A DNA stretch of 64,000 bases, from positions 2,973,968 through 3,037,967 of the forward strand of contig NW_006763293.1 in assembly GCF_000218685.1 (NCBI RefSeq). Reading direction: 5' to 3'. The notes below the pieces were generated by a model that did not search any database, was not told the origin of the DNA, and was given only the letters and a program-made list of their open reading frames with translations. Made by a program: the position numbers and the translations under genes. Positions within the stretch are counted from its first letter, which is position 1, and each line of letters starts with the position of its first letter. Source of the stretch: Serpula lacrymans var. lacrymans S7.9 (taxonomy: Eukaryota; Basidiomycota; Agaricomycetes; Boletales; Serpulaceae). Below, one piece after another: positions 11,196 through 23,706 of the stretch.

Positions 11196-13418
11196 TCACA
11201 TGGCCGAGACAGCGAATGCTGATGCCAACACCGCACCCAGTACAGGCATCACAACATTCACACGAGAAGCCTTACTCGTGCTGCTAGGAGCACCCGTTGT
11301 AACATCACCGTCCCAACAATATCTCTCGAAACAGCTTGCACAGACTCCGCTCCTATCAACACCCGTGCGATTCCTCGCACGGTCGACAACTGCACATGCC
11401 AGGCATGCGGGCCACTCTGGATCTTCCGCCTCACTGGAGTTGGCAGGATAGCCCTGGGTAGTGATTAAAAACGTCTGGTCCAGCATTGCTTGAATTTGTG
11501 CGGCCTGATACGAAATCTGGGCTGTAGACGTGTTGGTCAATGGAGCTTCGCCGTTGTGAGGGGGTCCACCGTTCGCAAGATAAATTACAAGGGGAGCAGT
11601 AGTGCTAGTATTGCATCCAAAAAATGTAGGGCGAGTACTGAGATTTTGAGCGGTGAATTCAGAGAGGGTGTTAGGTACGGGCGGGAAAGAATAAGCGGAA
11701 GGGAAGAAAGTCGTGCGGTTTTGTGTAGCCTTTGGGAGTAATTAACCTTAGCAAAGACCGACTAGTCCATTATACAACTAAGAACTCACTATCAACGAGC
11801 TACCATCCGCAAAATTATTAACATCGGACGTCTGTTTATATGTGAGTGAAAATGGGCCGTCAATAATAAACTGCAACCTTACTGCATCGATTGCAACTAT
11901 GACATCAACGTCTCGTGTTTTGACAAGCAATGGCTGTATGGGAATAACTTCTCCATCCTCTCCTCCATCAACCAAATTCAAGTTCTTTTGGTTAGAGTCG
12001 ATAAATGTGTCCGGAGATACTCCATAAAATGCATTTGGCCACGACGCAACGTCAAGCTCAACCCCTTCTTGAGGTAGGAGGCTCTCGAAAACAGAAATCA
12101 CTGAGCCGAGGGTCGCATTGAGGATGTTCTGCAGGAATTGATAAATCCGACGGCTCTCGAAATTAATTATATGTTGTCCTCACGGTTAGGTTGTACTCGT
12201 TAAAAAGCTCGGACGAACTTCCAGCGACAAAGCTAGACTGATCATAGCCAGTTACACACACGCTCGTGTTCTGAGTACCTAGGTATTTGGTGGGCGTGAA
12301 GGCCGAAAGCACGGGATCGAAAGATCCCATTTCAACTGCGGAATGCCAAGGGGTCAGCATGTGTTGTTCCTATAGTTGTAAAATCATAGAACTCACAAAC
12401 ATTGAACTCGATTAGAGGATTCGTGAGAGGAATATAATCTCCTGCCTCGACATTGGATGTATTCTGGGATGGCGAATCCAAATCGGCAATCACGATTGGG
12501 AAGGGAATCGAATGAGATGTAAAAGACGATCTAACGAAAGTTAAGCGTCAAGATCGTCAGCTGGAAAGGTCCCACTCACGTATTAGCTACACCGGAGAAC
12601 AAAACTCCGGCCCCATGAGTTACAGATTCATCAAAGAAATTTGTGACTGTCGTCCCATTAGCAAAATGTCTGGCCAAAGCGCGTGCCCAGAAATCTGCAA
12701 AAGTGACCACATATCCTGCATCTCGCTTCCCTTGCAACTCTTCCACCAAATCTTTGATATACTCTACATCGGTGATGGGATTATCATTAGGGGCAAATAT
12801 ATCGTACTGAGCCAACCACCCTCCCCATGCATTGGTATTATTCGAAGCAGAAGCACCAGAAGTCGGCCCGAAGACAAGATCCTGGATAGTGGGGAAATCG
12901 GCTTGAACAAGAGATGTGAGGAACCAAGATCCGCCTGATAAGCCAGAGAGATAGGTAGCAGCTTGTAGCAATCCTCCTGTCCCAGCGCTCGCCGAAGAAC
13001 CATTCCTCGCGTCTAATGCATTCAAGACACCAGCTCCAAAGATGGCAGCTCGGTAACCCCCTCCGCTTGTAGCAATTCCAAGAGTTGGGTTCTGAGTGCT
13101 GTTGCCTTCGAGGATATTGGTAACGTAATCGGGAAGCGAGACTTTGGTGGCCTGGACATTTGCAAGATATGACTTCCAGGCCTGAGGCAGGACTTGAGAC
13201 TTCCTGGTTTGGATGTAAGCAGATTCTGATGGACTGAGTGTCTGATTATCCGCTGACGAACCCGCCATGCGGACGAGCGAGAAATTTGAAGGGCATGCGC
13301 CGGACATAGGCGTATAAGCCTGCGAAGCCACGGTCTGAGCCGACACTGACAAGGCAAGCAAAGAAGGCAGGATAGCCAACGCGATTTGAGTCAACTTCAT
13401 CGCACCTGCCATCGTCAC
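11196..13418 (-). CDS. Secreted, probably GPI-anchored lysophospholipase (phospholipase B)
   Basis: Phospholipase B removes fatty acids from phospholipids and lysophospholipids at the cell surface. The start is MTMAGAMKLTQ; the internal Met before KLTQIALAILPSLLALS gives an equally good signal peptide. Catalytic features of the cPLA2/PLB fold are present. The oxyanion segment is SGGGYRAAIFGAG. The nucleophile Ser sits in LSGLSGGSWF. The Asp sits in NLVDGGEDGEVIP. Many N-x-S/T sites and paired Cys (CACAVVDRARN, CASCFERYCW) fit a secreted enzyme. The C-terminus has a Ser/Thr-rich spacer and a hydrophobic tail, AVLASAFAVSAM, typical of a GPI signal. Several short introns are present. The gene appears intact. 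Confidence 0.93.
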
Positions 13419-14738
13419 CTAGACTTCAAGATCGTAACTGGGAACTGGTGAAGAAAGATGCGTGAGCTGCGTATCGTTCATTAAATATGGGGCACAGGAA
13501 CAACCGGCTAACTTTGAAACCGTGCGAGACAAAGGTGCTTGCGAGTAAAACACGCAACTAACACACAGTAAAAGTAATGTGGCAGTGTCGTTATGAACCG
13601 GGCGTTCAGCTCGACGGGGGTCTTGAACTTCAGCAGATCAGCTAGAGCGGACAGCACCGGTGTTACTGCAGATTCAGAAGTGGTTAGCGGGCGAAGAGAG
13701 AGCGCGTTATTAATGCTTACGACGAGGAGCACGTTTGCCTGTGTAAAAATAATTGATAGGACCCGAACAGTGACATATGCCAGTGGACTCATATGGATCA
13801 GTCCCAGTTTGATGACTCGGATGTCTATCATTGTGATCCCGGACGTGGCTGTGTTTCTAATATCGAGGTTAAGGTTTGTTCCAATCCCAATCGACCTCGG
13901 AAGTTCAATTTCTTTTCCTTACCCACACCAAAGACTTAATTCTACAGCGATGCCCATAGCTTTCTATGTGGACCAATGCAAGGCAGATTCCCGAACATTG
14001 CAATATCTGACTGCGGCACGTCCTGAGTGAACACTTAGACTAATTCAGATGGAGTTCAGCGCCACTATGACTGGAGTCTAAGGGCGCAGTAGATAGCGGC
14101 GGTGCGATCGTTACGATGACGAGCTTCCCATCGCTGTGGTCAAGTGGCCTTCCGACGGAGCGTAAGATGGTCTTACTGTAAAAAAAAAAAGTATGGTCTA
14201 AAATGGATGGGGTAAGGTGAGTACAAGGTCCAACTGCAGCTAAGGATACCTTGATTATATGCACCCGATCTCAGCACATTGTATAAGCCTTCAATACTTA
14301 GCTGTCGTATCAGGACGTTCAGTCGAAAGCATATAACTCAACGATTGAAGAACTAAATTTTGGGTACCCGTGACGTCCTGTGAACTGGAGCTTATCAAGT
14401 CAGGTACATCACACCATTCAGAATTTTGGACAAGATGCCTACCACGAATTACTGGAATATCACTCGCTCAAGTTGTCATCCACTTGTGTTTTCTACGTTA
14501 TAGTTATCTTTGCATCGACTTTAGATTGAAGGATTACCGTGAGCATTTCATTCGGCATTTATAAAGTCAAGTACTCCTGAATCTGCAGCTCATGCCCATT
14601 CATATTCAATGACAGATTCAAAATAAAACAACAACAAGGATGCATAATAGATAAATAACACAAATACGCTCAACAATACAGTATGTACATTTTTACAATA
14701 CGTGCCAGTACACAAAGTCGTTGAACACCTAAAATCTT
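13419..14738. other. Intergenic region
   Basis: It contains the lysophospholipase promoter. A hydrophobic minus-strand frame at 13508-13831 (AYVTVRVLSIIFTQANVLL) and a plus-strand frame at 13593-14030 overlap each other; neither shows a known family or splice logic. I see no RNA gene or repeat. Confidence 0.4.
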
Positions 14739-17700
14739 TCATCTTCTCGTAAGCACAGTAGACGCGATCAACACGCCTGCAAATGTACCAAGAACGCCTA
14801 CGATTATCCATCGCATCCACTCGTCAAAGCGATAAGCTACTATCGGGATCCCCGACGATGTAAAAGTCACGGTCGCGCCGCGGAATGAATATATGACAAC
14901 CCCTGTGACGAATCCTGCAATCGAATAGGCAAGAAATACAAGTGGGAGGGACAATATCATGCTCCGTCGCTTTTGCAAGAGAATTATTAATGGATGAATG
15001 AAGAGCCAGAGAAGATTGAATACGCACTGTAATGAAAACAAACCCTTCTCCACCAATGGTACTCGTTGGACGTGTTACGTCTGTCTTGTAGCGAATAAAT
15101 GCCATTAACGAAGCGATCATACTCGCGGTGGAGCATACAATCGCGACGAGTCCAGCGATGCGAGAGATTGTATCCAAGCCAGGAAGTGTCATAAGCGTCA
15201 CGGAGGCACTGAGGATGAGGGCAGCCTGGGAGGAATAATCGAGTCTTGTTCAAGGATCAACGTGAATAGTAACTTACCACTAGACATGATAATCCGCCAA
15301 TTGCTAGTAGAGGCCATGCATACCTCGAGCCACTCTCAATGTCAACTTGGCCATGGCGTGCACGATCTGCAAAAAGAAGGGGAATACCAAGGCATACAAT
15401 GCCAACGACGACATCAACGACGGCACGCGGAAATGAATATCGAGAACGTGAACTGCGGGCGGAAGGACCAATGTCTCGTGGAAGCGGTTTATGCGCACGA
15501 AAGTATATTTGCCTCCAGCGGACTTTTGGACATCATCAGCTTTCAGGAGCATAAACGGAATAAGGGCTGTGCTTACCGACACGCAGGAGAATTCGTGCAA
15601 CCATGCGGGTATGGACCGCTCGTTGAATATCAGATTCGCGTGAGGGGTCTAGATAAATCAAGGTGCGGCTGAGCATTAACGTCTTCACGCTGATAATGTC
15701 CACTTACCTCCAGATGACACTAGCAATTCTAGCAGATCACGACACTCTTCTTGAGAAAATGGCGGTGGTGCGTGATGTGGAGATCCTTGAAGTCGATCTG
15801 GTATCACATCGTATCAGTCAAATGAACACAGTACGGATGCAACACAACATAAATACCAGTTAAGGACCAATTCAGCGCGTCGATAGCCTCTCTACGAGCC
15901 TCTAGAGGAAGGATGACGTGAACAGGGTGTGTTTCCACAAACGACCAATATCTAAATTCATCATCAAGCGCTGCAAATTTGGTTAGTACCACTAGATGCA
16001 TTTCACTTCCACACTCACTATCATCGTCAGATCCTTCTCCTCGTTCCCCAGGAGTTTCTCGTGATATAATACGAGCATTGTGGTCCACCCAAAACGCTTC
16101 CAAAACAGCAGTCCGTTTTCTGCTTTTCCTGCCGTCTCTAACCCATACTTCGCACGATTCACGTGAATCTCCGGCCTCTGTAATGGCACGCTGAGCTGTC
16201 TCCGTTACATCCGCACGGCGTGGGTCAACATCAGCTGTCACGCGCATTCCATGATGCACGAAGTATCTCGCGCCATGAGGGAGCGCTTGGGCAGTCCAAC
16301 CGCCTGCTACAGGCTGACCGGCACCGCCTTCAGCACGATATGACCTCGCCATGGGAGAAGGGCCACCTTCATAGCCGTATGGTGGGTCGCGGTATGTGGA
16401 CCCAGTACTGCCGTAAGGGAAAGACGTAGCGATTGGAGGAGTAGATGGGCGTATAAGCGGCCTACGTTCACTGAAAAGTAGAAGTGGTCAATCAATAGTT
16501 TTCATCGTCATACGAGGAGAACATACTCCATGTCAGGCTCACTTCGCGCCATGGACCTGGACTCGGTAGAGAAATTAAATCCTGAGGGCACCGCGCGAAC
16601 GGATCTACTGGTTATGAGTACAGCCTGAAGCAGAGGTCGAAATTGGGGATACTTACTTTGAAAGCATTACTTCATGCATCGCTGGTAAGGGCATAGCTAC
16701 TGGAGCAACAGGTGCGGGCAGATAATTTTCATCACGAGGTGAGCGAGGATCGATTGGCCTAGAATAAGGCGAATAAGTTCAAGCTAACATATCGTATTCA
16801 TCTTTACTGAAGACTTACTCGGGTACATGGATAGTCTCTGTTGGCGATGGCCCAGTGACAGTTTGCACGGGTACGGGAACGACGCTTGGTGCAGGGTCGG
16901 CGAACGGGTCCTCTGCTGGCATACTAACGAACATGATGTTTAGCATTCTATCACCCAGTCGCAGCTTAAACGACACTCACCCCAAACTGGCTTTACTCTG
17001 CCCAAAGCTGGTGCTACCATTACTCCAAGTGTATGTCGTACCTTCTTTTGGTTGTGGTGGTCCAGTGTGGGTAATTCGAATAGACGATCGGCTTGGGCGT
17101 GCAGATACTGCTCGGCTCTGCTGAGGTTGAGACGAGCTGGCAGACGAGCCTCGACCACGAGATGAACCAAAAGACATGTTGGATTTGGACTGCTTTTGCG
17201 CAAGTATGTGAGCGCTAGGCTGTACGGCAACTGGAGCTGGGTATGGCATCTGATCAGCCCAAACGTTGGATACGTGAGCGTCTTCAATTGGAGGTGGAGT
17301 GGCAGTTCGACGTGTGTCAAAGTAGTTGGTGACATCTGCGGAAGACGTATGTTGCTGCGGTACGTCTGAAATGGACCCGGAGAAGTCCTCAGGCTCATCG
17401 GTGAAAACAGGTGCTGGCTGGCTGACGATCACGGATGGAGCTTGGGTTGTAGGGGCGGGTTGAAGTTCTGGCATTAAGATGGATGCAGGCTTAGACTCTG
17501 GCGCGGCGAGTGATGCTGGTTTGGAACCTGCAATCACGGCGGGAGCTGGAGCTGGAGTTGATACTGGCCCCGGTACTGGGGCAGGTGCAGGGGCTGCAGC
17601 AGGTGGGTTTTCTGGAGGCTGAGACTGGGGCACAATTGTCCCATTCCCACTCGACAGAGGAGACTTCCCTTTGACAACCTCTTGTTGCGTCGCTGCGGCT

Positions 17701-17945
17701 TCACGAGCAGGCGACTCTGCGATCGGGCTCGGTGCTATGGTTGCTGCAGGAGCGGGGACTGAGAGTGTCGCCGTGTCGAGTTGTTTAAGGGATCCTGAGT
17801 TTGAAGCTGTATCTGATGGTTCTGGTGGTGGAGGGGTTTGGGACCTGCCCGCGAGTGGGATACTGAACGCTGTCGACGAACGACGCATGACGGTGCCAAC
17901 GCGCGAACGGAAGGTGCCTTTCTTCTGAGACGACGGAGTAGCCAT
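14739..17945 (-). CDS. Proline/serine-rich protein with WW-like segments and C-terminal membrane spans
   Basis: The gene starts MATPSSQKKGTFRSRVG. A disordered Pro/Ala/Ser-rich region of about 320 residues follows. Then come exons giving PAEDPFADPAPS and ERRPLIRPSTPPI. Next are two WW-like stretches, ALPHGARYFVHHGMR and AVLEAFWVDHNARIIS, and a conserved block FRYWSFVETHPVHVILP. The C-terminal third has four to five hydrophobic segments, among them DVVVGIVCLGIPLLF, LSLPLVFLAYSIAGF and WIIVGVLGTFAGVL. I joined about nine introns in phase, for example the 15742-ish exon reading SPHHAPPPFSQEECRDLL. Similar proteins of unknown function occur across mushroom genomes. The function is unknown; an adaptor at an internal membrane is only a guess. 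No defect is seen. Confidence 0.8.
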
Positions 17946-19765
17946 TGTTGATCAGAGATGAGTTGTGAGTTCGAGTGAAAGGAGTGTACACTGGAGGACC
18001 TGCTGACAGGGTTGACGAGAGAGGAGAGCTAGAGAAGAGTCCATTATCTATGCTTTGCCTGGTGGTTTCGATGAGGTTGGCCACGCGCTAAAGGACTGGT
18101 GTGCAAACCACAAGATATGATATGGCACCGCTGTAGGCTGATAATCGCGAGACAATTGGCGGCCTGCAGGTATACACGTGTTGTCCGACGTAAATCGGAA
18201 GTAAATGGATAGCCCTGTTTCAAAGGTATAGATCATCGTTACAGTTCGCACTTTAAGATTTATTTCAAGTCTGTATATTAGCTTTGAAAAACCAGAGGAT
18301 CACACCCATTGTCAAAGTTGCATTGCTGACAGAAACCGAAAAGAAGTGGACAAAGATCACAGGGACGGGATACTGATTTGTGAGATTGTGCAGATAGAAG
18401 GGCATACCGTACTGTTCCTTATTCGGGAGGAACAAAATGAATTCATTACACTTCATAGTTTCGACAGTATGACAACACAAGTATACCTGTAGCACTAGAG
18501 CCTTGGACGCAGCCGCTAGAGAGCCCATACATCGTACCAAGACTAAGAATGATGGTAGAAACACGCTGCAGCTTCCACGTGCATTTTAGCAATGATTGCG
18601 ACTTTGCTGCACGAAGTCCTTGATGCAAACGGCACTTTCACCAATGGATTGCGGGATACGCTCATATACGTATTGCTGTGCCAAAAGGACCTATGCGCAT
18701 GCTCGGATCCCGATAAGATTCAGGGCATCGTTTTTTGACTACCGCCATGCCGAATCGTAAAGGCGGTCTTATGTTGATATGATAGGTCCACAGCACGATC
18801 GCTCAGCCCTAGAGCAATAAGGACGGAAGTCTGCTGGTGATGGGTGGATTGTCATAAAGGGCAAGTGGACATGCGTCATGTATACGAGGTTACCGAGTGG
18901 AACAGCACAGCTCACATTCCAAGCCAGCGGGTATCAACAAAGTAAATGAGAGAGGATTCCCTTGGACGGAGCGCATTGAGTTGCATGTCATAGATCCCAG
19001 CAGTACCACAAGGTCCAGTCGTAGCAAGCATGTCTTGCTGATATCGTAGAATCCAGAATAGTGTCAGAGTGCATATCATATGTCCATTCGCTCGAAGGTC
19101 GTAAAGCAAGATATTTCCGAAGGCCAAGGAGCTGAAACCAGATTTGAGGTTGGGAGCCAGCAGCTGCATTGTTTTTATAAAAAAATTTATAGGTATGTCA
19201 ACAAATGTTTCCAACAAGAAATTTAACGTAAAATCGAATTTATCTTCAAGTGCAGCATACCTTTACGAGATATTTGATTTGCTCAGTGTCCGCAGCTCAC
19301 TTGGTGGGGGTATGGAACTCGTCTGGGTCGTCGTCAATAAACTACACTAGTTGTCATCACTGAGTAAAATAAGTTGAATGGCTTTCTGTGATAGCGGCCT
19401 GATACAATATTTTTTATCAGAAGAAAGAGTGCATCTGGGGCTTACCAGTGGTGAAGATTGTCAAAATCCTTCCATGACTACCACAACTAGTGCTCGTATG
19501 AACTGGATGTTTTTCACTACTTCTTTATTTTCTTCTAGCACCAGAGGTTGAACGTCATACGCAGCTGTAGGCAATTGAGAACGATAGAGGCACAATAGTG
19601 ATTTAGGTTATCAGTCAGTAGTAGAAAATGGCGATTTGGTCTCTGAGAGGATGGGTTAACCTGACACTGCTGGTCATCGGCATTTGCCCTTTACATCGTG
19701 ACTTACAGTATACTCTGACCTACACTTGAAACGTCTTCCGCCTTTCTCCAGTTCTTATCCTACGA
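17946..19765. other. Intergenic region with hydrophobic minus-strand frames
   Basis: Minus-strand frames at 18265-18564 and 18912-19217 are hydrophobic (VPVIFVHFFSVSVSNATL; FGNILLYDLRANGHMICTL). They could be exons or relics of a multi-span membrane protein, but stops fall between the pieces and I could not join them with credible splice sites. The right end should contain the promoter of the gene starting at 19766. Confidence 0.35.
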
Positions 19766-21497
19766 ATGACAGTTGATTTATCGGCATATCTCGTACAGAT
19801 TGCAGAGGCTCTAGTCTCAGAAAATGGACCCAACCTAGCATACCTCCTTCGCCCTACCAGTCCACATGGCAAAGATCTTTGCAAGGAATTCCGAAATGCA
19901 TCGGTACATTTTTGCTACTTTCTTTTGTACATTGATTCAACTCGAAATGCAGAAAGAATCCATAAAAGTTTACTGCGAAGGAATGATCGAAAGTCCATGG
20001 GATCTAATTGCTATGCAGTATGTCTTAGTGACCTCTTGCATCGTGAAGAAACGCCCAGGAGAAGCCTTCAAGGAGCAGGCTCAGCTTGTTACGTGAGTGA
20101 CGGTATTCATCTGGGAGATGCTTAGAGCTCATGGTTATGACTACAAGGTTATTTCTTCGATATTTCACTCAGAACAGTGGTTGGACGTTGCCTGCCTTGT
20201 TTTCCATCCTCAGAGATTTGCGTGATTTAGCCTTTGATGTGAGTACATTATAAAATTACTCATCTATCTACTACCACTTGTTCCAGGCCGACTTTCATGC
20301 AAAATACAATGGTCAAAAAAGCGAATGCATGGAGGAAGCTGCCAGAGTAATTTCCAAGGCCTTTGGTAACTGTATGACAGATCGGTAGAGAACTATTCAC
20401 CATTAAATATTCCTATTAATATTGATCACCTACCATAGAACGTCACCACCAGGAGAATCACGAAAGTGGGGTACATACTATGTCGTGGGCTTGGTGTTAA
20501 AATGCTACTTTCGGGCATGTAGTTCTGCCATCCCCTGTCGATGTCTGTAACCTTGTCCATGCAGGTCAAACTTATCTCACTATCGAAAAACATACTTCGG
20601 GCGTTGAATGCACATCCAGATCTCCCATCTCTATCGTCGTATCCACGGTCTCATCAAGTACGTTTCCTTCAACTTCTTACTTTGATATGGACTCGCTAAC
20701 TACCTGTAAGGTCACCTATCGATATTACCTGGGCATGCTAAGTTTCTTGAATGAAGATTATGCAAAGGTACGATATTCACGACCCTAGCCTTTTATTATG
20801 TACCTGACTTTTGTCTTTCTTTCAAGTCTGAACAGGAACTAACTGTTGCTTTTTACCATTGCCACACGGGTGCACATAGTAATCAAGAGTAAGCAAGGGC
20901 TATATGCTCGTAGAAGAACAGAGACTGATGTGTACATCATCAGACGCATATTGACATATCTCATCCCTTTGCGTATACTACGAGGTCATCTACCATCTAG
21001 GGAATTAATGCAGCGCTTTCCAGTCCTTGATGAACTCTTCACACCATTCATTGCCGCAATTCGTGCCGGAGATCCTTCTGCTTACGATACAGCATTAGAA
21101 AAATGGGAACGTCGGCTTGTTGATCTCAACTTATGGCTCACCCTCGACAATGCACGCGAGCTGTGTATCAGAGGAGTATTCCGGAAAACGTGAGTACCTT
21201 TTCTCGGGAAGGCTGTTGGTCTGATTGTTCTTCGCCGACTGGCCGTTAACGAGACATGATTGTAGGTGGGTGGTCTCAGAAAAAAGCACGCGTATTCCAA
21301 TATCAATGTTCCACTGCTCACTACGAATATCCGGCGTACACATATCGCAAGAGGAGGCAGAATGTCTTGTTGCAAACATGATTTACAAAGGCTACATGAG
21401 GGGATATATATCTCACGAAAAACAAATGGTAGTGCTGGCGAGCACGAATACCTTCCCGCGACTTGCGGACCGTCCGACCCCATACGCTCTATCTTAG
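19766..21497 (+). CDS. PCI-domain protein of the PCID2/Thp1/Csn12 type
   Basis: PCID2/Thp1 is part of the TREX-2 mRNA-export complex; the closely related Csn12 associates with the COP9 signalosome. The start is MTVDLSAYLVQIAEAL. Exons then give HGKDLCKEFRN, MIESPWDLIAMQYVLV and WTLPALFSILRDLRDLAFD. Helical TPR-like sequence follows (YRYYLGMLSFLNEDYAKSEQ). The PCI winged-helix end reads ARELCIRGVFRKT, ISGVHISQEEAECLVANMI and YISHEKQMVVLA, stopping at 21497. About eight introns of 45-60 nt are needed, all with usable GT-AG sites. Which of the two paralogous roles it has cannot be decided by eye. The gene looks complete. Confidence 0.9.
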
Positions 21498-21992
21498 ACA
21501 TTTACTTGGTCCGCACAGCCTCGACGCTTTCTTATTGATGGTTTCCATTATTATTATCATCTGTGTCCCGCTTTTTGGAATTTTACAGCAATTTTGAAAC
21601 AATGCTGTGCTGGAGATGGGCTCTGAGGAGGAGCTCTGACCTCACTCACCTCGTGATACGGTTCAAGGCTTTACTGTATACTATCCTAGTCGAACCTAGT
21701 CACTTCGCATCATTACAAGTATTTAAATGACGCAGACTCACCTGATGTTCCATCCGACTATCGATCTCATTAGCAATATTATCCTGTGCAACTGTGCCAC
21801 ATTGACAGAAGCGCTTGGTCCACGGCGAAACATACAAAAGCAGCCGGCTTGGACCTGAGGCCTGAAATATCTCACTCAGCAGACACACCTCGAGTGGTAT
21901 TCATTCCCGGTTCCCCACGACGAACTCATTACATTGGACCGTAGGTGCTTCTTCTCTATCTGCATATCTTAACACCCCACGTTCAGGCTACC
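21498..21992. other. Intergenic spacer and promoter of the vWA gene
   Basis: It lies between two plus-strand genes. The ATG of the next gene sits in a good context (ACCATGGG at 21991-21998). No other element is recognised. Confidence 0.5.
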
Positions 21993-23552
21993 ATGGGTAA
22001 TTCGCCTTCGAGTCGTAGGCCAGCAACATCGAATACTTCACCCAGTGATTTCGATCGAAACTACAAGCTCAAAGCTAGAACTGCTGCTGAAGAGCTTGAA
22101 GTGAACATGAGTCCTCCAGTAGCTACTCCAAGGCACAGGTCTTCGCAGCATCTCCACGGCCACTCACGGACTATGCTGAGCCCACCACCAAACTCAATGT
22201 CTGAAAGTTCATCGCATCGTAGGGCTCGATCGGTGAACACTCTATCCTCGCAAGCACGTGGAACCAGACATCCAGTTAGTGCTCCTCCTCCGTACTCGGC
22301 TGTACCAGAGGTACCGCCTTTTGTGCCGCCTACAGAGGGAGAAACGAGACGCAGTAATGGTGAGCCGATATTCGTTCGTTCAGGATCTGTAGTGGCCACG
22401 TCTTCGTCGTCGACGGCGCACATATCTTCGTCCCCTAGTGCCGAAATATGGCGTGGTACGGAATCAGACGTTGGGTCTCGCCATACCAGAATGTTTATGT
22501 TACCTCCAGCTAGGCCGATGTCTTCAAGGGAAACGGGTTATCTACGGACACCCATGCGGCAAGACTCTAAGGAAGATGCGCTGGAGACATTGCGGAAATA
22601 TAACACTGTACTTGTAGTAGATGATTCAAGGTCTATGGAAGGTAGATTATGGCACGAGGTATGAATCGTGTATCATGGGGCCTCATATATATACTAAATT
22701 ATGAGCCATTCATATTGATAATAGGCACGAGATGCTCTTGCTGCACTAGCAGATGCTGCAGCACACTACGATACGGATGGTATAGACGTCTATTTCTTGA
22801 ATGACAAACGACTTGGGGCTGGTTTAAAGGCACGTTCTACTGCACAGAACCCAAAATGATGAACTGCTCAACGTTTTGCTGTTGCATAGAATGCCGCAGC
22901 TGTTAAGAGATTGTTCGACCATGTAAAACCAAAAGGGACAACTCCAATTGGTGCAAGGCTTGAGGAGTTATTGTTGGAATATATGGCGGAGTTGGAGAAA
23001 GCCAAAGCAAGGCATGATGCGGGAGATGTCTTTGCTCTGACGCAAATCAAACCAGTCAATTATATCATAATAACTGATGGAGTACCAAGTATGTTATCTT
23101 TCCTTTTGCATCGATATTGCTTTGCAACTCACCGCTATGATTGTAGCTGATGATCCCGAAAGCGTCATAGTGGCTGCAGCGAGACGGTTGGATAACCAAA
23201 ACTTTCCCCTTTCACAAGTCACATTACTCCTCTTGCTAAGTGATGCCTAGCCAGCTAACTATTGCTCTCTCAGGTCGGAATTCAGTTTGTCCAGATAGGG
23301 GCATCGAGAAGAGCGACCGAGTTCTTGAAGGAGCTTGATGATGGCCTGTCAGCTCATTATGGTATTCGGGTGAGCCCTCAAATTGTTACCTCCTCTAGCC
23401 ACCATGCTGAGCCCTTATTATACCTGAAGGACATCGTGGACACTACACCCTACACAGGTGGTTCCATAAGCGCTGAGATATTGATGAAAATCTTGCTTGG
23501 GGGTATCAACCGTCGCGTGGACCGAAGAGGGGCTGCTGCCATAATGGATTGA
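21993..23552 (+). CDS. von Willebrand factor A domain protein, possibly N-myristoylated
   Basis: The start at 21993 gives MGNSPSS, with Gly2 and Ser6 as in N-myristoylation signals. An upstream in-frame Met exists but lacks this. A disordered Ser/Pro-rich region of about 200 residues precedes a vWA domain with the metal-binding motif D-x-S-x-S in VVDDSRSMEG. Further exons read GTTPIGARLEELLLEY, NYIIITDGVP and GIQFVQIGASRRATEFLKEL. The end is AEILMKILLGGINRR then Asp and stop. One intron, 22830-22889, is GC-AG (donor GCACGT). This domain order is widespread in filamentous fungi and is often described as copine-like, though no C2 domain is present. The partner is unknown. The gene looks intact. 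Confidence 0.9.
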
Positions 23553-23706
23553 CATATGTTTCGCCAACCACTCGTCTGTAGTCACATCTTACCCGTATCT
23601 CACCATACCCTGCCTTTTCATAGAATGTTTTAGTATCATGTACAGTATCTGTGTCTTTCAGCATCGCCCATCTCTTGTATCTCTTGCACTTTTATCTGAT
23701 CATAGG

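Noticed and set aside
15262..15863. Plus-strand frames at 15262-15672 and 15663-15863
   Set aside because: They lie opposite spliced exons of the minus-strand membrane protein that reads cleanly through this stretch.
18265..19217. DUF6533-like membrane protein gene
   Set aside because: Hydrophobic pieces are present but the order of motifs expected for that family could not be matched and stops separate the pieces.
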